62,712 bases of DNA from an uncultured Bacteroidota bacterium (GTDB taxonomy: Bacteria > Bacteroidota > Bacteroidia > Flavobacteriales > Flavobacteriaceae): NCBI GenBank assembly GCA_903838055.1, contig CAILWV010000055.1, forward strand, positions 1 to 62,712, read 5' to 3'. Shown one piece after another: positions 26,849 to 35,219 of this stretch. The notes under the pieces were generated by a model. That model ran no database searches. It was not told the origin of the DNA and worked only from the letters and a program-made list of their open reading frames with translations. The first letter of the stretch is position 1. Each line of letters starts with the position of its first letter. Made by a program: the position numbers and the translations under genes.

Positions 26849-28789
26849 ATGAACAAAAATTTCATTCGTTTCAGTGCGTATATTGCATTGGCGACCACTT
26901 GTGGCTATTCTCAAGTAAAAGATTCTGCAAAGGTAAAGCAACTGGATGAAGTTGTATTTTCCGATACTAAATTTGCGCAAAGCAAAGAAAAGTCAGGAAA
27001 AGTAATCACCAAAATTACGGCATCCGAACTCCAAAAAAAATCAGGACAATCCTTAGCTGGGATTTTAAATTCAGTTGCTGGAGTAGAGATTAATGGAACT
27101 CAATCGGCCAACGGGAAAAACCTTGGATATTACATTAGAGGAGGCAAAAATCAACAAGTTTTAATTATTATTGACGGAAATCCAGTGACTGATGCATCAG
27201 GAATTAACTTGGAATATGATTTACGTTTGCTTCCTATAGATCAAATTGAAAGTATCGAAATCATGAAAGGAGCAGCAAGTACACTTTACGGATCGGGTGC
27301 TGCAACTGCCGTAATTAATATTACCTTAAAAAAATCGAGCGTAAAACCCCTTCAAGCCAATGCCTATTTAAATATTGGATCTAACAATACCGCAACGAAT
27401 ACAAAGTATAACGGGCAAGATTTTAACCAAGGTTTTTCGGTAAATGGAATTATTAATAAAGTGAATTATTTGGCTTCTATTAACAGCGCCGAAACTAAAG
27501 GGATGTCGCAAGTAGCAGAGCCAAATCCCGATTCTAATTACGATAAAGATAGGTTTTCAAGAATTAATTATATATCAAAAATCGGATTTAAAGCAACTGA
27601 AAAATTGACTTTAGATTTCTTCGGAAATTATGATAAAGTGAATAATGATTACGATTTCCCTTATGATAACACTGGTTTTGATGATACCTATAGTAATAAA
27701 TCTAAAACAGAACAATTCCGTTTCGGATTTTCTCCGAAGTATACTTATGCCAAAGGGGAATTCCGGTTGAATTCGAATTTCACTAAGCTGCAACGTAAAT
27801 ACCAAGAAATTAATTCCTGGACCAATAGTATTGAGAATTCTAGTTATGGTTCAAAAAGTGTATCTGTAGATGCTTTCAATAAAAATAACTTTTCAAGCAA
27901 TTTTTATTTGATTACGGGTACAAATTACCAATTTCATGATATGAAAAGCGAAACACCTTACAGCATCATTGCCCAAGAAGGAGCTAAATTTAATATGGTA
28001 GATCCTTATTTTACAGGTGTTTTTACTTCGGATTTTGGTTTAAATATTAATGCAGGTGCAAGATTAAATATTCATAGTCAGTATGGAAATCAATTGGTTT
28101 ATAATGTGAATCCGTCTTTTAATTTCGGAAAGGAAATTCCGATTAAGTTATTGGCTTCCTATAGTACTGCATTTGTTACTCCAAGTTTGTACCAATTGTA
28201 TTCCGAGTATGGTAATACAACATTAACACCAGAGAAAAATTCGACTATTGAATCGGGTTTGGAAATAGCGATTGCCCAAAAGAAACTTAGGTTAAATGTT
28301 GTTACATTTTATAGAGAACAAAATAATTCTATAGGATTTGATGCTACATATCATTATGCAAATGTAGAAGGTTTGAACAAAGCCAAAGGAATAGAAACTA
28401 TTGTAAATTATGCTCTTTCTACAAAGTTAAATTGTAGTGCTAATTATACTTTTACTCAAGTCGACGAAGCGTTGAATCGATTAATTCCGAAGAATAAAGT
28501 TAATGTTTCAATAGATTTTTCGGCAACCAAAAGATTGTTTTTCAATGCCAATTATCAATATGTTGATGCAAGACAAGATGCCTTTTTTGATGGAAATACC
28601 TATGAAATTGTAGCAGCTAAATTAGGTTCTTATCAATTATTTAATGTTTTGGTTAAGTATGAATTAGTAAAAGATAGATTAAGCATTTTCGGAAATGTTA
28701 CTAATATTTTTAATCAAGATTTTGTAGAAAACATTGGTTATTCTACAAGAGGTAGGAATTTTAAATTGGGATTGAATATTAAACTATAA
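26849..28789 (+). CDS. btuB: TonB-dependent cobalamin receptor (BtuB-like)
   Basis: A 646-aa outer-membrane protein: signal peptide to about residue 21, the plug domain (about 45-155, with GILNSVAGVEINGTQSANGKNLGYYIRGGKNQQVLIIIDGNPV) and a 22-strand barrel with a typical C-terminal strand (YSTRGRNFKLGLNIKL, final Leu rather than Phe). The B12 riboswitch immediately upstream identifies cobalamin or a corrinoid as the substrate. The ABC importer for the inner membrane lies 2-6 kb to the left on the other strand. Confidence 0.93.
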   Translation: MNKNFIRFSAYIALATTCGYSQVKDSAKVKQLDEVVFSDTKFAQSKEKSGKVITKITASELQKKSGQSLAGILNSVAGVEINGTQSANGKNLGYYIRGGKNQQVLIIIDGNPVTDASGINLEYDLRLLPIDQIESIEIMKGAASTLYGSGAATAVINITLKKSSVKPLQANAYLNIGSNNTATNTKYNGQDFNQGFSVNGIINKVNYLASINSAETKGMSQVAEPNPDSNYDKDRFSRINYISKIGFKATEKLTLDFFGNYDKVNNDYDFPYDNTGFDDTYSNKSKTEQFRFGFSPKYTYAKGEFRLNSNFTKLQRKYQEINSWTNSIENSSYGSKSVSVDAFNKNNFSSNFYLITGTNYQFHDMKSETPYSIIAQEGAKFNMVDPYFTGVFTSDFGLNINAGARLNIHSQYGNQLVYNVNPSFNFGKEIPIKLLASYSTAFVTPSLYQLYSEYGNTTLTPEKNSTIESGLEIAIAQKKLRLNVVTFYREQNNSIGFDATYHYANVEGLNKAKGIETIVNYALSTKLNCSANYTFTQVDEALNRLIPKNKVNVSIDFSATKRLFFNANYQYVDARQDAFFDGNTYEIVAAKLGSYQLFNVLVKYELVKDRLSIFGNVTNIFNQDFVENIGYSTRGRNFKLGLNIKL

Positions 28790-28851
28790 GTGATTCATTT
28801 TTTTCTATATCTAAGAGTGCACAACATTTAAAAAAATCTAATAGTTACAAC

Positions 28852-28887
28852 GCTTTCAGAGTTATTTACTTTGGAAGCTTTTTTTAT
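28852..28887 (+). terminator. Terminator of btuB
   Basis: GCTTTCAGAG pairs over ten positions (two G-T wobbles) with CTTTGGAAGC around a TTATTTA loop and is followed by TTTTTTTT. Confidence 0.75.
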
Positions 28888-28997
28888 AAATCATCTCTGA
28901 AATCTACGGGCAAAAAAACTAAATAACATTTTAAAAAAATAAAGTATCTTGTAACAAATTAAAAGGAGTCTCGTCTTTTAAATATAACTACTTACTA

Positions 28998-29507
28998 ATG
29001 CAGCAAAAGGAGTTTATAGCGATAGTTTCTTTATTTAAAGATAAAATCTTTAGATTGGCTAAACGATTACTAATAAGCACTGAAGAAGCTGAAGATGCAA
29101 CGCAGGAAGTAATGGTGAAATTATGGATTAAGAACGAAACGCTAAGCGAAATTCGAAGTGTGGAAGCCATGGCGATGACAATGACAAAGAATTATTGTTT
29201 GGATCAGTTGAAATCTAAACGTTCTAGTAATTTGAGCTTAGTTCATAACAATTATAAGGACGGTAAGGCGAGTTTGCAACAAAAGATGGAAGATGTAGAT
29301 ATTTTGAGTTGGGTAGAAAAAATAATTAATGACTTGCCTGAACAGCAAAAAATAATTATTCAAATGCGGGATATTGAGCAATACGAATTTGAAGATATTG
29401 CTAAAATGTTAGAAATAAGTGAAGCAACGATACGAGTTTCGCTTTCGAGAGCCCGAAAAACGATTAGAGAAAAAATGACCAAAACACATAATTATGGCAT
29501 TGAATAG
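28998..29507 (+). CDS. ECF-type RNA polymerase sigma factor
   Basis: A 169-aa sigma-70 family factor with regions 2 and 4 only. Region 2 (about 10-75): FRLAKRLLISTEEAEDATQEVMVKLW, containing the core-binding acidic helix. Region 4 (about 105-160): LPEQQKIIIQMRDIEQYEFEDIAKMLEISEATIRVSLSRARKTIREKM, with a clear helix-turn-helix. The next gene overlaps it by 14 bases and looks like its membrane-bound regulator, so the operon is probably autoregulated. Confidence 0.9.
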   Translation: MQQKEFIAIVSLFKDKIFRLAKRLLISTEEAEDATQEVMVKLWIKNETLSEIRSVEAMAMTMTKNYCLDQLKSKRSSNLSLVHNNYKDGKASLQQKMEDVDILSWVEKIINDLPEQQKIIIQMRDIEQYEFEDIAKMLEISEATIRVSLSRARKTIREKMTKTHNYGIE

Positions 29508-29964
29508 AATTGAAAAATTAATAGAAAGTTACCTCGCAGGAGATACTAGTATTGCAGAAGAAAACGAACTGAAAGTATATTTTTCTTCTTCCGATATTGC
29601 AGAGCATTTAAAACAGTATCAACCTTTATTTAGTTATTTTTCCAAAGCTAAAGAAGAACCTTATTCTAGAGAAATTTCACTTCCAACAAAAAGTAAAATC
29701 AACCTGAAAATATGGTCTATAGCTGCTTCAATAGTAGTCTTGTTAGGAATAGGTGTTTTTATGTATGTTCAGAATAGCAAGTCAGACGATTTTGTAGCTT
29801 GTTCTCAAGACGACAATCCAGAATTAGTATTGCAACAAACACAAAAAGCATTAGCATTAGTATCGGAACATTTAAATACTGGAATAAAAAGTGTAGGTTA
29901 TATTAACGAATACAAAGAATCTAAAAATAGAATATTTAAAAATAATCAAACAAATAACGAATAG
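29494..29964 (+). CDS. Single-pass membrane protein, probable anti-sigma factor
   Basis: A 156-aa protein overlapping the sigma gene by 14 bases. Residues 1-65 are helical and cytoplasmic (IEKLIESYLAGDTSIAEENELKVYF, similar in style to anti-sigma N-termini in Bacteroidetes), one transmembrane helix lies at about 75-93 (IWSIAASIVVLLGIGVFMYV), and a short periplasmic tail follows. The role is inferred from position and topology; no zinc-binding anti-sigma motif is present. Confidence 0.7.
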   Translation: MALNRIEKLIESYLAGDTSIAEENELKVYFSSSDIAEHLKQYQPLFSYFSKAKEEPYSREISLPTKSKINLKIWSIAASIVVLLGIGVFMYVQNSKSDDFVACSQDDNPELVLQQTQKALALVSEHLNTGIKSVGYINEYKESKNRIFKNNQTNNE

Positions 29965-30014
29965 AAATCATGAAATCAACGATTCACGAATACCAAAAAA
30001 ACAATTTTAAAAAC

Positions 30015-30533
30015 ATGAGTAAAAAAGTAATTTTAGTTATCGCATTAGTAGTAATCTCTAATACTATTTTCGCACAATCGGTCTTTGATAAGTTTGACAA
30101 TCAAGATGATATTACAACAATTATAGTTAACAAGAAAATGTTTTCTATGTTGAGTAAAGTAGACGCCAAAGATAAAGAATCGCAACAGTATTTGAATCTT
30201 ATAAAAAAATTAGACAACTTAAAAGTTTTTGTAACCAATAGCGATAAGAAAAGTGACGATATGAAAGCTGTTGCCGATAAATACATTAAAACTGCTGGCT
30301 TAGATGAATTAATGCGTATTAACGAAAAAGGTAAAAACGTAAAGATTTTTGTAAAATCTGGTGCTACAGAATCGGAAGTAAAAGAACTATTAATGTTTAT
30401 TGAGGGCTCTGGTAAAGAAGAATCCGTTTTAATGTCATTAACAGGAAATTTCAATCTAGAAGAGCTTTCGGCATTGACCGACAAAATGAAATTACCTGGC
30501 GGTGATGAATTGAAAAAAGCAAGTAAAAAATAA
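30015..30533 (+). CDS. DUF4252 exported protein
   Basis: A 172-aa secreted protein: signal peptide KKVILVIALVVISNTIFAQ, then a DUF4252 domain (VDAKDKESQQYLNLIKKLDNLKVFVTNSD...VKIFVKSG). The ATG at 30015 fits the signal peptide; an earlier in-frame ATG at 29970, 5 bases after the previous stop, would add 15 residues. It belongs to the sigma/anti-sigma operon and is a likely target or envelope output of it. Biochemical function unknown. Confidence 0.8.
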   Translation: MSKKVILVIALVVISNTIFAQSVFDKFDNQDDITTIIVNKKMFSMLSKVDAKDKESQQYLNLIKKLDNLKVFVTNSDKKSDDMKAVADKYIKTAGLDELMRINEKGKNVKIFVKSGATESEVKELLMFIEGSGKEESVLMSLTGNFNLEELSALTDKMKLPGGDELKKASKK

Positions 30534-30582
30534 ATAAATAAACTATTTTTAATTTAGTAATAGTATCAAAAATCCAATATAT

Positions 30583-31119
30583 ATGAAATTATTTTATTTA
30601 GTAGCCATTGCATTGTCGATGCTTATTTTTAGTTGCAATTCTAAACCAACTATGCAAAAATATTTTGTAGACCATCAAGAAAAACCTGGTTTTATGGTAG
30701 TAGATATCGCTCCGAGTATTTTGAATTTAAACAAAACAAAATTATCGGCAGATCAAACTAAAGCCTTAGCATCCTTTACTAAAATGAATATTTTGGCTTA
30801 TAAATTAAATTCTAAAAATAAAGCAGAATTTGATCAAGAAAGAAATAAGGTTGCTGAGATATTAAAAGACACGACTAATTACCAACAACTCATGAAATTT
30901 GGTTCTGGTAAAAATGGCGCTTCAATAAGTTATATTGGTGATGAAAACCATATTCAAGAGTTTTTACTTTATGGATGTAAAAGCGACAACGGGTTTGCAG
31001 TAGTACGAATTCTGGGGAAAGATATGAATCCTGCAGATGCTATGACCATGTTATCGGTATTAAAAAGTTCTAATGTGAATAGTAAACAATTAGAGGCTTT
31101 GAAGGGAATAATGAAATAA
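30583..31119 (+). CDS. DUF4252 lipoprotein
   Basis: A 178-aa lipoprotein (LIFSC, Cys18) with a DUF4252-type domain: MNILAYKLNSKNKAEFDQERNKV, then ENHIQEFLLYGCKSDNGFAVVRILG. It parallels the exported DUF4252 protein 49 bases upstream; the two are divergent paralogues, one lipidated and one soluble. Operon with the ECF sigma factor. Followed by a bidirectional terminator. Confidence 0.78.
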   Translation: MKLFYLVAIALSMLIFSCNSKPTMQKYFVDHQEKPGFMVVDIAPSILNLNKTKLSADQTKALASFTKMNILAYKLNSKNKAEFDQERNKVAEILKDTTNYQQLMKFGSGKNGASISYIGDENHIQEFLLYGCKSDNGFAVVRILGKDMNPADAMTMLSVLKSSNVNSKQLEALKGIMK

Positions 31120-31142
31120 TAAAAAGAGGTTAGTTATAATTT

Positions 31143-31178
31143 AAAATCCCGATTTCTTAAAACTGAAATCGGGATTTT
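31143..31178. terminator. Bidirectional terminator between DUF4252 and crtZ
   Basis: AAAATCCCGATTTC pairs perfectly with GAAATCGGGATTTT around an 8-nt loop; both strands have flanking T tracts. Confidence 0.88.
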
Positions 31179-31179
31179 A

Positions 31180-31623
31180 TTATTTTTTATAATATTTAAA
31201 AGGAACAACTAACATTCCGAAACACTCTCCATGTTCTTTACCTACATGCTTGTGGTGCATTTTATGAGCTCTTCTAACAGCTCGAGAAAATCTATTATTT
31301 GCATTTCTAAACATTTTAAACCGTTGGTGAATGAAAATATCATGAACTGTAAAATAGGCTAAGCCGTAAGCAAAAATTCCTAATCCAACAGCAATTCCTA
31401 AATCGAAGATTCCTCTTTGCCAAAGTAAAAAACATCCTATACTTACTACTGCGTAGAAAATAAAAAAGGCATCATTGCGTTCAAACCAAGAATCGTGGTC
31501 TTTTTTATGGTGGTCAGCATGCAAAACCCATAAAAATCCATGCATGATATATTTGTGGCTAAACCATGCCATAAATTCCATTATGCAAAAGGTTGCAAAA
31601 AAAACTAATAATTGTAAGCCCAT
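31180..31623 (-). CDS. crtZ: Beta-carotene hydroxylase CrtZ
   Basis: A 147-aa di-iron membrane hydroxylase of the fatty-acid hydroxylase family. Histidine clusters are intact: HKYIMHG, HADHHKKDHD, HDIFIHQRF and HKMHHKHVGKEHGE. Four hydrophobic helices. It adds 3-hydroxyls to beta-ionone rings, converting beta-carotene to zeaxanthin. Last gene of the crtI-crtB-crtZ run, 14 bases after crtB. The lycopene cyclase needed before this step is not in the window. Confidence 0.92.
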   Translation of the reverse strand: MGLQLLVFFATFCIMEFMAWFSHKYIMHGFLWVLHADHHKKDHDSWFERNDAFFIFYAVVSIGCFLLWQRGIFDLGIAVGLGIFAYGLAYFTVHDIFIHQRFKMFRNANNRFSRAVRRAHKMHHKHVGKEHGECFGMLVVPFKYYKK

Positions 31624-31637
31624 AAGAATTTGAATTT

Positions 31638-32477
31638 TTAGATACTGTTTAATTTATAGGTGAAATAACACTTTGCAAATAATTGGAATTTTTGATAATC
31701 GGAAACTCTAATTCGTGTGTTTTTTATTTCTGCAGACGGTGTTTTCTTTAGTTTGGAAAGTAATTTTTTGTAGTAGATATATGCGGTATAAACTCCAAAC
31801 TTTGCTTCTAAAGGGAGGTTCACAATTCCTTGGTATCCTGCTTCAAAATCAGCTTCTATTTCTTTAATTATTTGATTCTTAGATGCTTCGTCAAGTTTTG
31901 TTAAATCAGTATTTGGAAAATAAGTTCTATTTAATTCATCATAATCTGCTTTTAGATCTCTTAAAAAATTTACTTTTTGGAATGCAGATCCCAATCGCAT
32001 TGCTGGTTGCTCTAATTCTTTATATTTTTCATCGTTTCCGTTAACAAAAACCTTCAAGCACATTAATCCAACTACGTCGGCAGAACCATAAATGTATTCA
32101 TTATATTCGGCAACAGTTTCATATTTACTTTTTATTAAATCCATTTTCATGCTTTTCATAAAGGAGGCAATCAATGAATTTGGAATTTGGAATTTGTGAA
32201 CTGTGTGTTGGAACGAATTCAAAATAGGATTCAAACTAATTTTGTTTTGTAAAGCTGCATTGAGATCATTTTGAAACATTTCAAACAGATTTTCTTTATC
32301 ATAATCATGAAATGAATCAACAATCTCGTCGGCAAAACGAACAAAGCCATAAATATTATAAATATCTTGTCTTATAGTAGGTGCTAACATTTTTACTGCA
32401 GAAGAAAATGAGGTACTATAGGCGCTAGTAACGTTCTTACTACATTCAAAAGATATGGTGTCAAAAAGGGATTTCAT
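31638..32477 (-). CDS. crtB: Phytoene synthase CrtB
   Basis: A 279-aa trans-prenyltransferase that joins two geranylgeranyl diphosphates into phytoene. Both Asp-rich motifs are present: RFADEIVDSFHDYD and FQKVNFLRDLKADYDE, along with YIYGSADVVGLMCLKVF. Length and motif spacing are normal. It follows crtI by 14 bases. Confidence 0.94.
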   Translation of the reverse strand: MKSLFDTISFECSKNVTSAYSTSFSSAVKMLAPTIRQDIYNIYGFVRFADEIVDSFHDYDKENLFEMFQNDLNAALQNKISLNPILNSFQHTVHKFQIPNSLIASFMKSMKMDLIKSKYETVAEYNEYIYGSADVVGLMCLKVFVNGNDEKYKELEQPAMRLGSAFQKVNFLRDLKADYDELNRTYFPNTDLTKLDEASKNQIIKEIEADFEAGYQGIVNLPLEAKFGVYTAYIYYKKLLSKLKKTPSAEIKNTRIRVSDYQKFQLFAKCYFTYKLNSI

Positions 32478-32491
32478 ACTGCTTTTATTAT

Positions 32492-33952
32492 TTAACTATG
32501 TTTTTGTATTAAATCGGCAACCAATTTTCCAGAGATTAATGCAGGTGGTACACCAGGACCTGGAACGGTTAATTGACCGGTAAAATACAAACTTTTCACT
32601 TTATTACTCTTTAATTTAGGTCTTAAAAATGCGGTTTGCAAAAGTGTATTTGCCAACCCGTAAGCATTCCCTTTGTAGGAGTTATAATCTTTTACAAAAT
32701 CATTCACACAAAAAGAATCTTTAAAGATAATATTATTTTTTATTTCCTGCTGTGTTAATTTTTCCAAACGAGTGATTATTTTTTCAAAATATAAATCTCT
32801 TAATTCAGGAGTGTCTTCTAAACCTGGTGCAATTGGAATTAAAAATATGGCTGCTTCCTTACCTTCAGGAGCCGAATTTGCGTCGGTTTTAGATGGAAAA
32901 CTAGCATAAAATAAAGGTTCTTTTGGCCATTTCGGAGTATCATAAATGTCTTTAGCATGAATATCAAAATCGACATCAAAAAATAACGAGTGGTGTTCTA
33001 CATTTTCTACTTTTTTATCTAAACCTACATAAAATAGTAGGGAAGAAGGTGCGAATATTTTCTTTTCCCAATACTTTTCTGAATAAGCACGGTATTTTTG
33101 ATCTAATAAAGTTTCCGAATGGTGGTAATCGGCACCAGAAAGTACCACATCAGCACTGCTTCTTTCGCCATTTACAATTAATCCAACTGCCTTGCCATTT
33201 TCGACTTCAATTTTCTCGATATTTGAATTAGTATGGATGGTTACTCCAAGTTCTTTAGCTAATTGTTCCATAGCTAGAATTACAGAATACATTCCATTTT
33301 TAGGATGCCATGTTCCTAATCCGAAATCGGCAAAATTCATAAAGCTATAAAAGGATGGTGTATCTGAAGGTTTAGCACCAAGAAATAAAACTGGAAATTC
33401 TAGAATTTGAACTAGTTTTTTATTTTTAAAACGTCTTCGAATGTCTTTAGAGATGTTACCAAAAAACTGATTGACTTTCATTGCTGTTTCTACGGTAACT
33501 AATTCTAATGGAGAAACACCTGGGCGATAGACTAAATCTTTAATTGCAATATTGTAGTTGCTTTGTGCTTCTTTCATAAAAGCCTCTAATTTGCTGCCAC
33601 TTCCTTTTTCTATAGTTTCAAATGTTGCTACAATCTCTGGAAGATTATCTGCTATTGTTACAAAATCTGCTTCACCAAAATATACTTGGTAGGCTGGAGA
33701 AAGTTTTTGAAGGGAATAATAATCGGATGGTTTCTTTCCGAAATCGGCAAAAAACCGTTCAAATACATCAGGCATCCAATACCAAGTGGGACCAATGTCA
33801 AAGGTGAAACCGTCTCTTTTTAGCTGACGTGCTCTACCTCCAATAGTACTGTTTTTTTCATAAATAGTTACGGAATTTCCTTGTTGAGCCAAATAACAAC
33901 TGGCAGCTAATGCTGAAAATCCGGAGCCAATTATTTTGATGTCTTTGTTCAT
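32492..33952 (-). CDS. crtI: Phytoene desaturase CrtI
   Basis: A 486-aa FAD-dependent desaturase/isomerase producing lycopene from phytoene. The N-terminal dinucleotide-binding motif is GSGFSALAASCYLAQQGNSVTIYEKNSTIGGRARQ; the C-terminal FAD-binding/family signature is LYFTGQLTVPGPGVPPALISGKLVADLI. First structural gene of the carotenoid operon; the CarH-like regulator ends 81 bases upstream on the same strand. Confidence 0.94.
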   Translation of the reverse strand: MNKDIKIIGSGFSALAASCYLAQQGNSVTIYEKNSTIGGRARQLKRDGFTFDIGPTWYWMPDVFERFFADFGKKPSDYYSLQKLSPAYQVYFGEADFVTIADNLPEIVATFETIEKGSGSKLEAFMKEAQSNYNIAIKDLVYRPGVSPLELVTVETAMKVNQFFGNISKDIRRRFKNKKLVQILEFPVLFLGAKPSDTPSFYSFMNFADFGLGTWHPKNGMYSVILAMEQLAKELGVTIHTNSNIEKIEVENGKAVGLIVNGERSSADVVLSGADYHHSETLLDQKYRAYSEKYWEKKIFAPSSLLFYVGLDKKVENVEHHSLFFDVDFDIHAKDIYDTPKWPKEPLFYASFPSKTDANSAPEGKEAAIFLIPIAPGLEDTPELRDLYFEKIITRLEKLTQQEIKNNIIFKDSFCVNDFVKDYNSYKGNAYGLANTLLQTAFLRPKLKSNKVKSLYFTGQLTVPGPGVPPALISGKLVADLIQKHS

Positions 33953-34033
33953 ATTGTGTTCAATTTACTTCTCTTTTTTTAAGAGTAGATTTAATTTGTT
34001 TCTAAAATTGTATTGTAGTACTAAATAGTGTTC

Positions 34034-34930
34034 TTACAATTCCATTACTAAATCAGAAATAGTATCGAATTTTCTAATAGTCGAATTGAGAATTGTTTTA
34101 TCAATATATTGAACGTTTCTACCAATAACCCACAATTGGGAATCTTCAACTAAAATTTTCTCTTTAATTTCTTTTATGTAAGGATTGATGTTGTTTTTTA
34201 TAGGTTCAACAGTAGAATAGCAGATGTAAACTATATTATTAAAATATTTTTTTAGATCTTTTAAACTGTCTGTAGGAACGCTTTGTCCAAGATAAATACT
34301 TTTGTATCCACTTGATAATATCTCATAATTAAGATACATTAACCCTAGTTCATGCACTTCATCCATAGGTAAATAAAGTACAAATAATTTATCTTCTTTA
34401 GTCGGATTTTCACTTTGAATTTTTTCGGTATTTACCAATAATTTCAACTTGATTAAATAACTGATAAAATGTTCATGAGCCGGACTAATAGTTTCTGCTT
34501 GCCATAAAAAGCCAATTTCTTCCATAAGTGGAATAAACACTTCAAAAAATACTTCTCTAAAAGATTTTTCTGACAATAGACTGTTGTAAGTGTCTAAAAA
34601 TAGCTTTTGATCAAAGTTCATCATTGCCATTTTAAAAGAGCTAATAGCATGACTTTTGGCGCTTTTATTAGAAATTATTTCTTGAACTAGTTCAGGAATT
34701 TTTTCGCTAGGTAATTTAGAAATTTTAGAGATTTTATAACCATAATCATGTAGTAAGGTTATGTTTAATAATTTCTGTAAGGCTTGTAAATCATAAAATC
34801 GGATGTTGGTATCGGTACGCATAGGTTCTAAAACATTATAACGTTTTTCCCAAATACGTATGGTATGTGCCTTTATTCCCGATAGATTTTCTAAATCTTT
34901 AATTGTAAAAGTGTTTTTAACACTGCTCAT
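34034..34930 (-). CDS. MerR-family regulator with B12-binding domain, CarH/LitR-like photoreceptor candidate
   Basis: A 298-aa protein. Residues 9-75 are a MerR winged helix (FTIKDLENLSGIKAHTIRIWEKRY). Residues 95-175 match the helical cap, containing Trp143, nine residues, then Glu153-His154: the Wx9EH motif that shields adenosylcobalamin in CarH. Residues 180-290 are a Rossmann B12 domain with Glu191-Val-His193-Glu-Leu-Gly196 (the E/DxHxxG lower-ligand motif), and degenerate SxL/GG elements (Ser239, Gly270). Known CarH proteins repress carotenoid genes in the dark and release DNA in light. The gene precedes crtI-crtB-crtZ, and a repeated ACAAAA-type operator lies at its own promoter. Light response here is inference. 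Confidence 0.88.
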   Translation of the reverse strand: MSSVKNTFTIKDLENLSGIKAHTIRIWEKRYNVLEPMRTDTNIRFYDLQALQKLLNITLLHDYGYKISKISKLPSEKIPELVQEIISNKSAKSHAISSFKMAMMNFDQKLFLDTYNSLLSEKSFREVFFEVFIPLMEEIGFLWQAETISPAHEHFISYLIKLKLLVNTEKIQSENPTKEDKLFVLYLPMDEVHELGLMYLNYEILSSGYKSIYLGQSVPTDSLKDLKKYFNNIVYICYSTVEPIKNNINPYIKEIKEKILVEDSQLWVIGRNVQYIDKTILNSTIRKFDTISDLVMEL

Positions 34931-35219
34931 GGCTTTCTATTTTGTTTAACAAAAGTAATCAAAATATTAAACAAAACACTAATTTCGGATAAAATTGTTT
35001 ATTTTTTTTTATTATTCAACCCCATATCAAAAGAAAAAATGGAGATTTTGTTACTATTTAAATGTAAGAAATAGTTTAGGATAATTATATCAATTATGCG
35101 TTATTATGGTTTATATAAAGGTATTAAACCAAGTAATTAGTTAGGAAATTAGCAATTCTTAATAAATCTTAATTCTAAAGAGATTTAAAAATTCTAATTA
35201 TTTAATTAAATACAAAAAA
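34931..35219. other. Intergenic region between divergent carH-like and surface-protein genes
   Basis: 289 AT-rich bases without a coding sequence. Apart from the operator near 34940-34976, a run of T at about 35001-35010 and the leader of the plus-strand gene, I see no further structure. Confidence 0.5.
34940..34976 (-). promoter_or_regulatory. carH-like promoter and putative operator
   Basis: A perfect palindrome TTTTGTTTAACAAAA (34940-34954) overlaps a TACTTTTG -7 element on the minus strand. A second half-site TTAAACAAAA (34967-34976) repeats TTTAACAAAA (34945-34954) with a 22-bp period, two helical turns. This is the layout of a MerR-type operator suited to autorepression. Confidence 0.5.
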
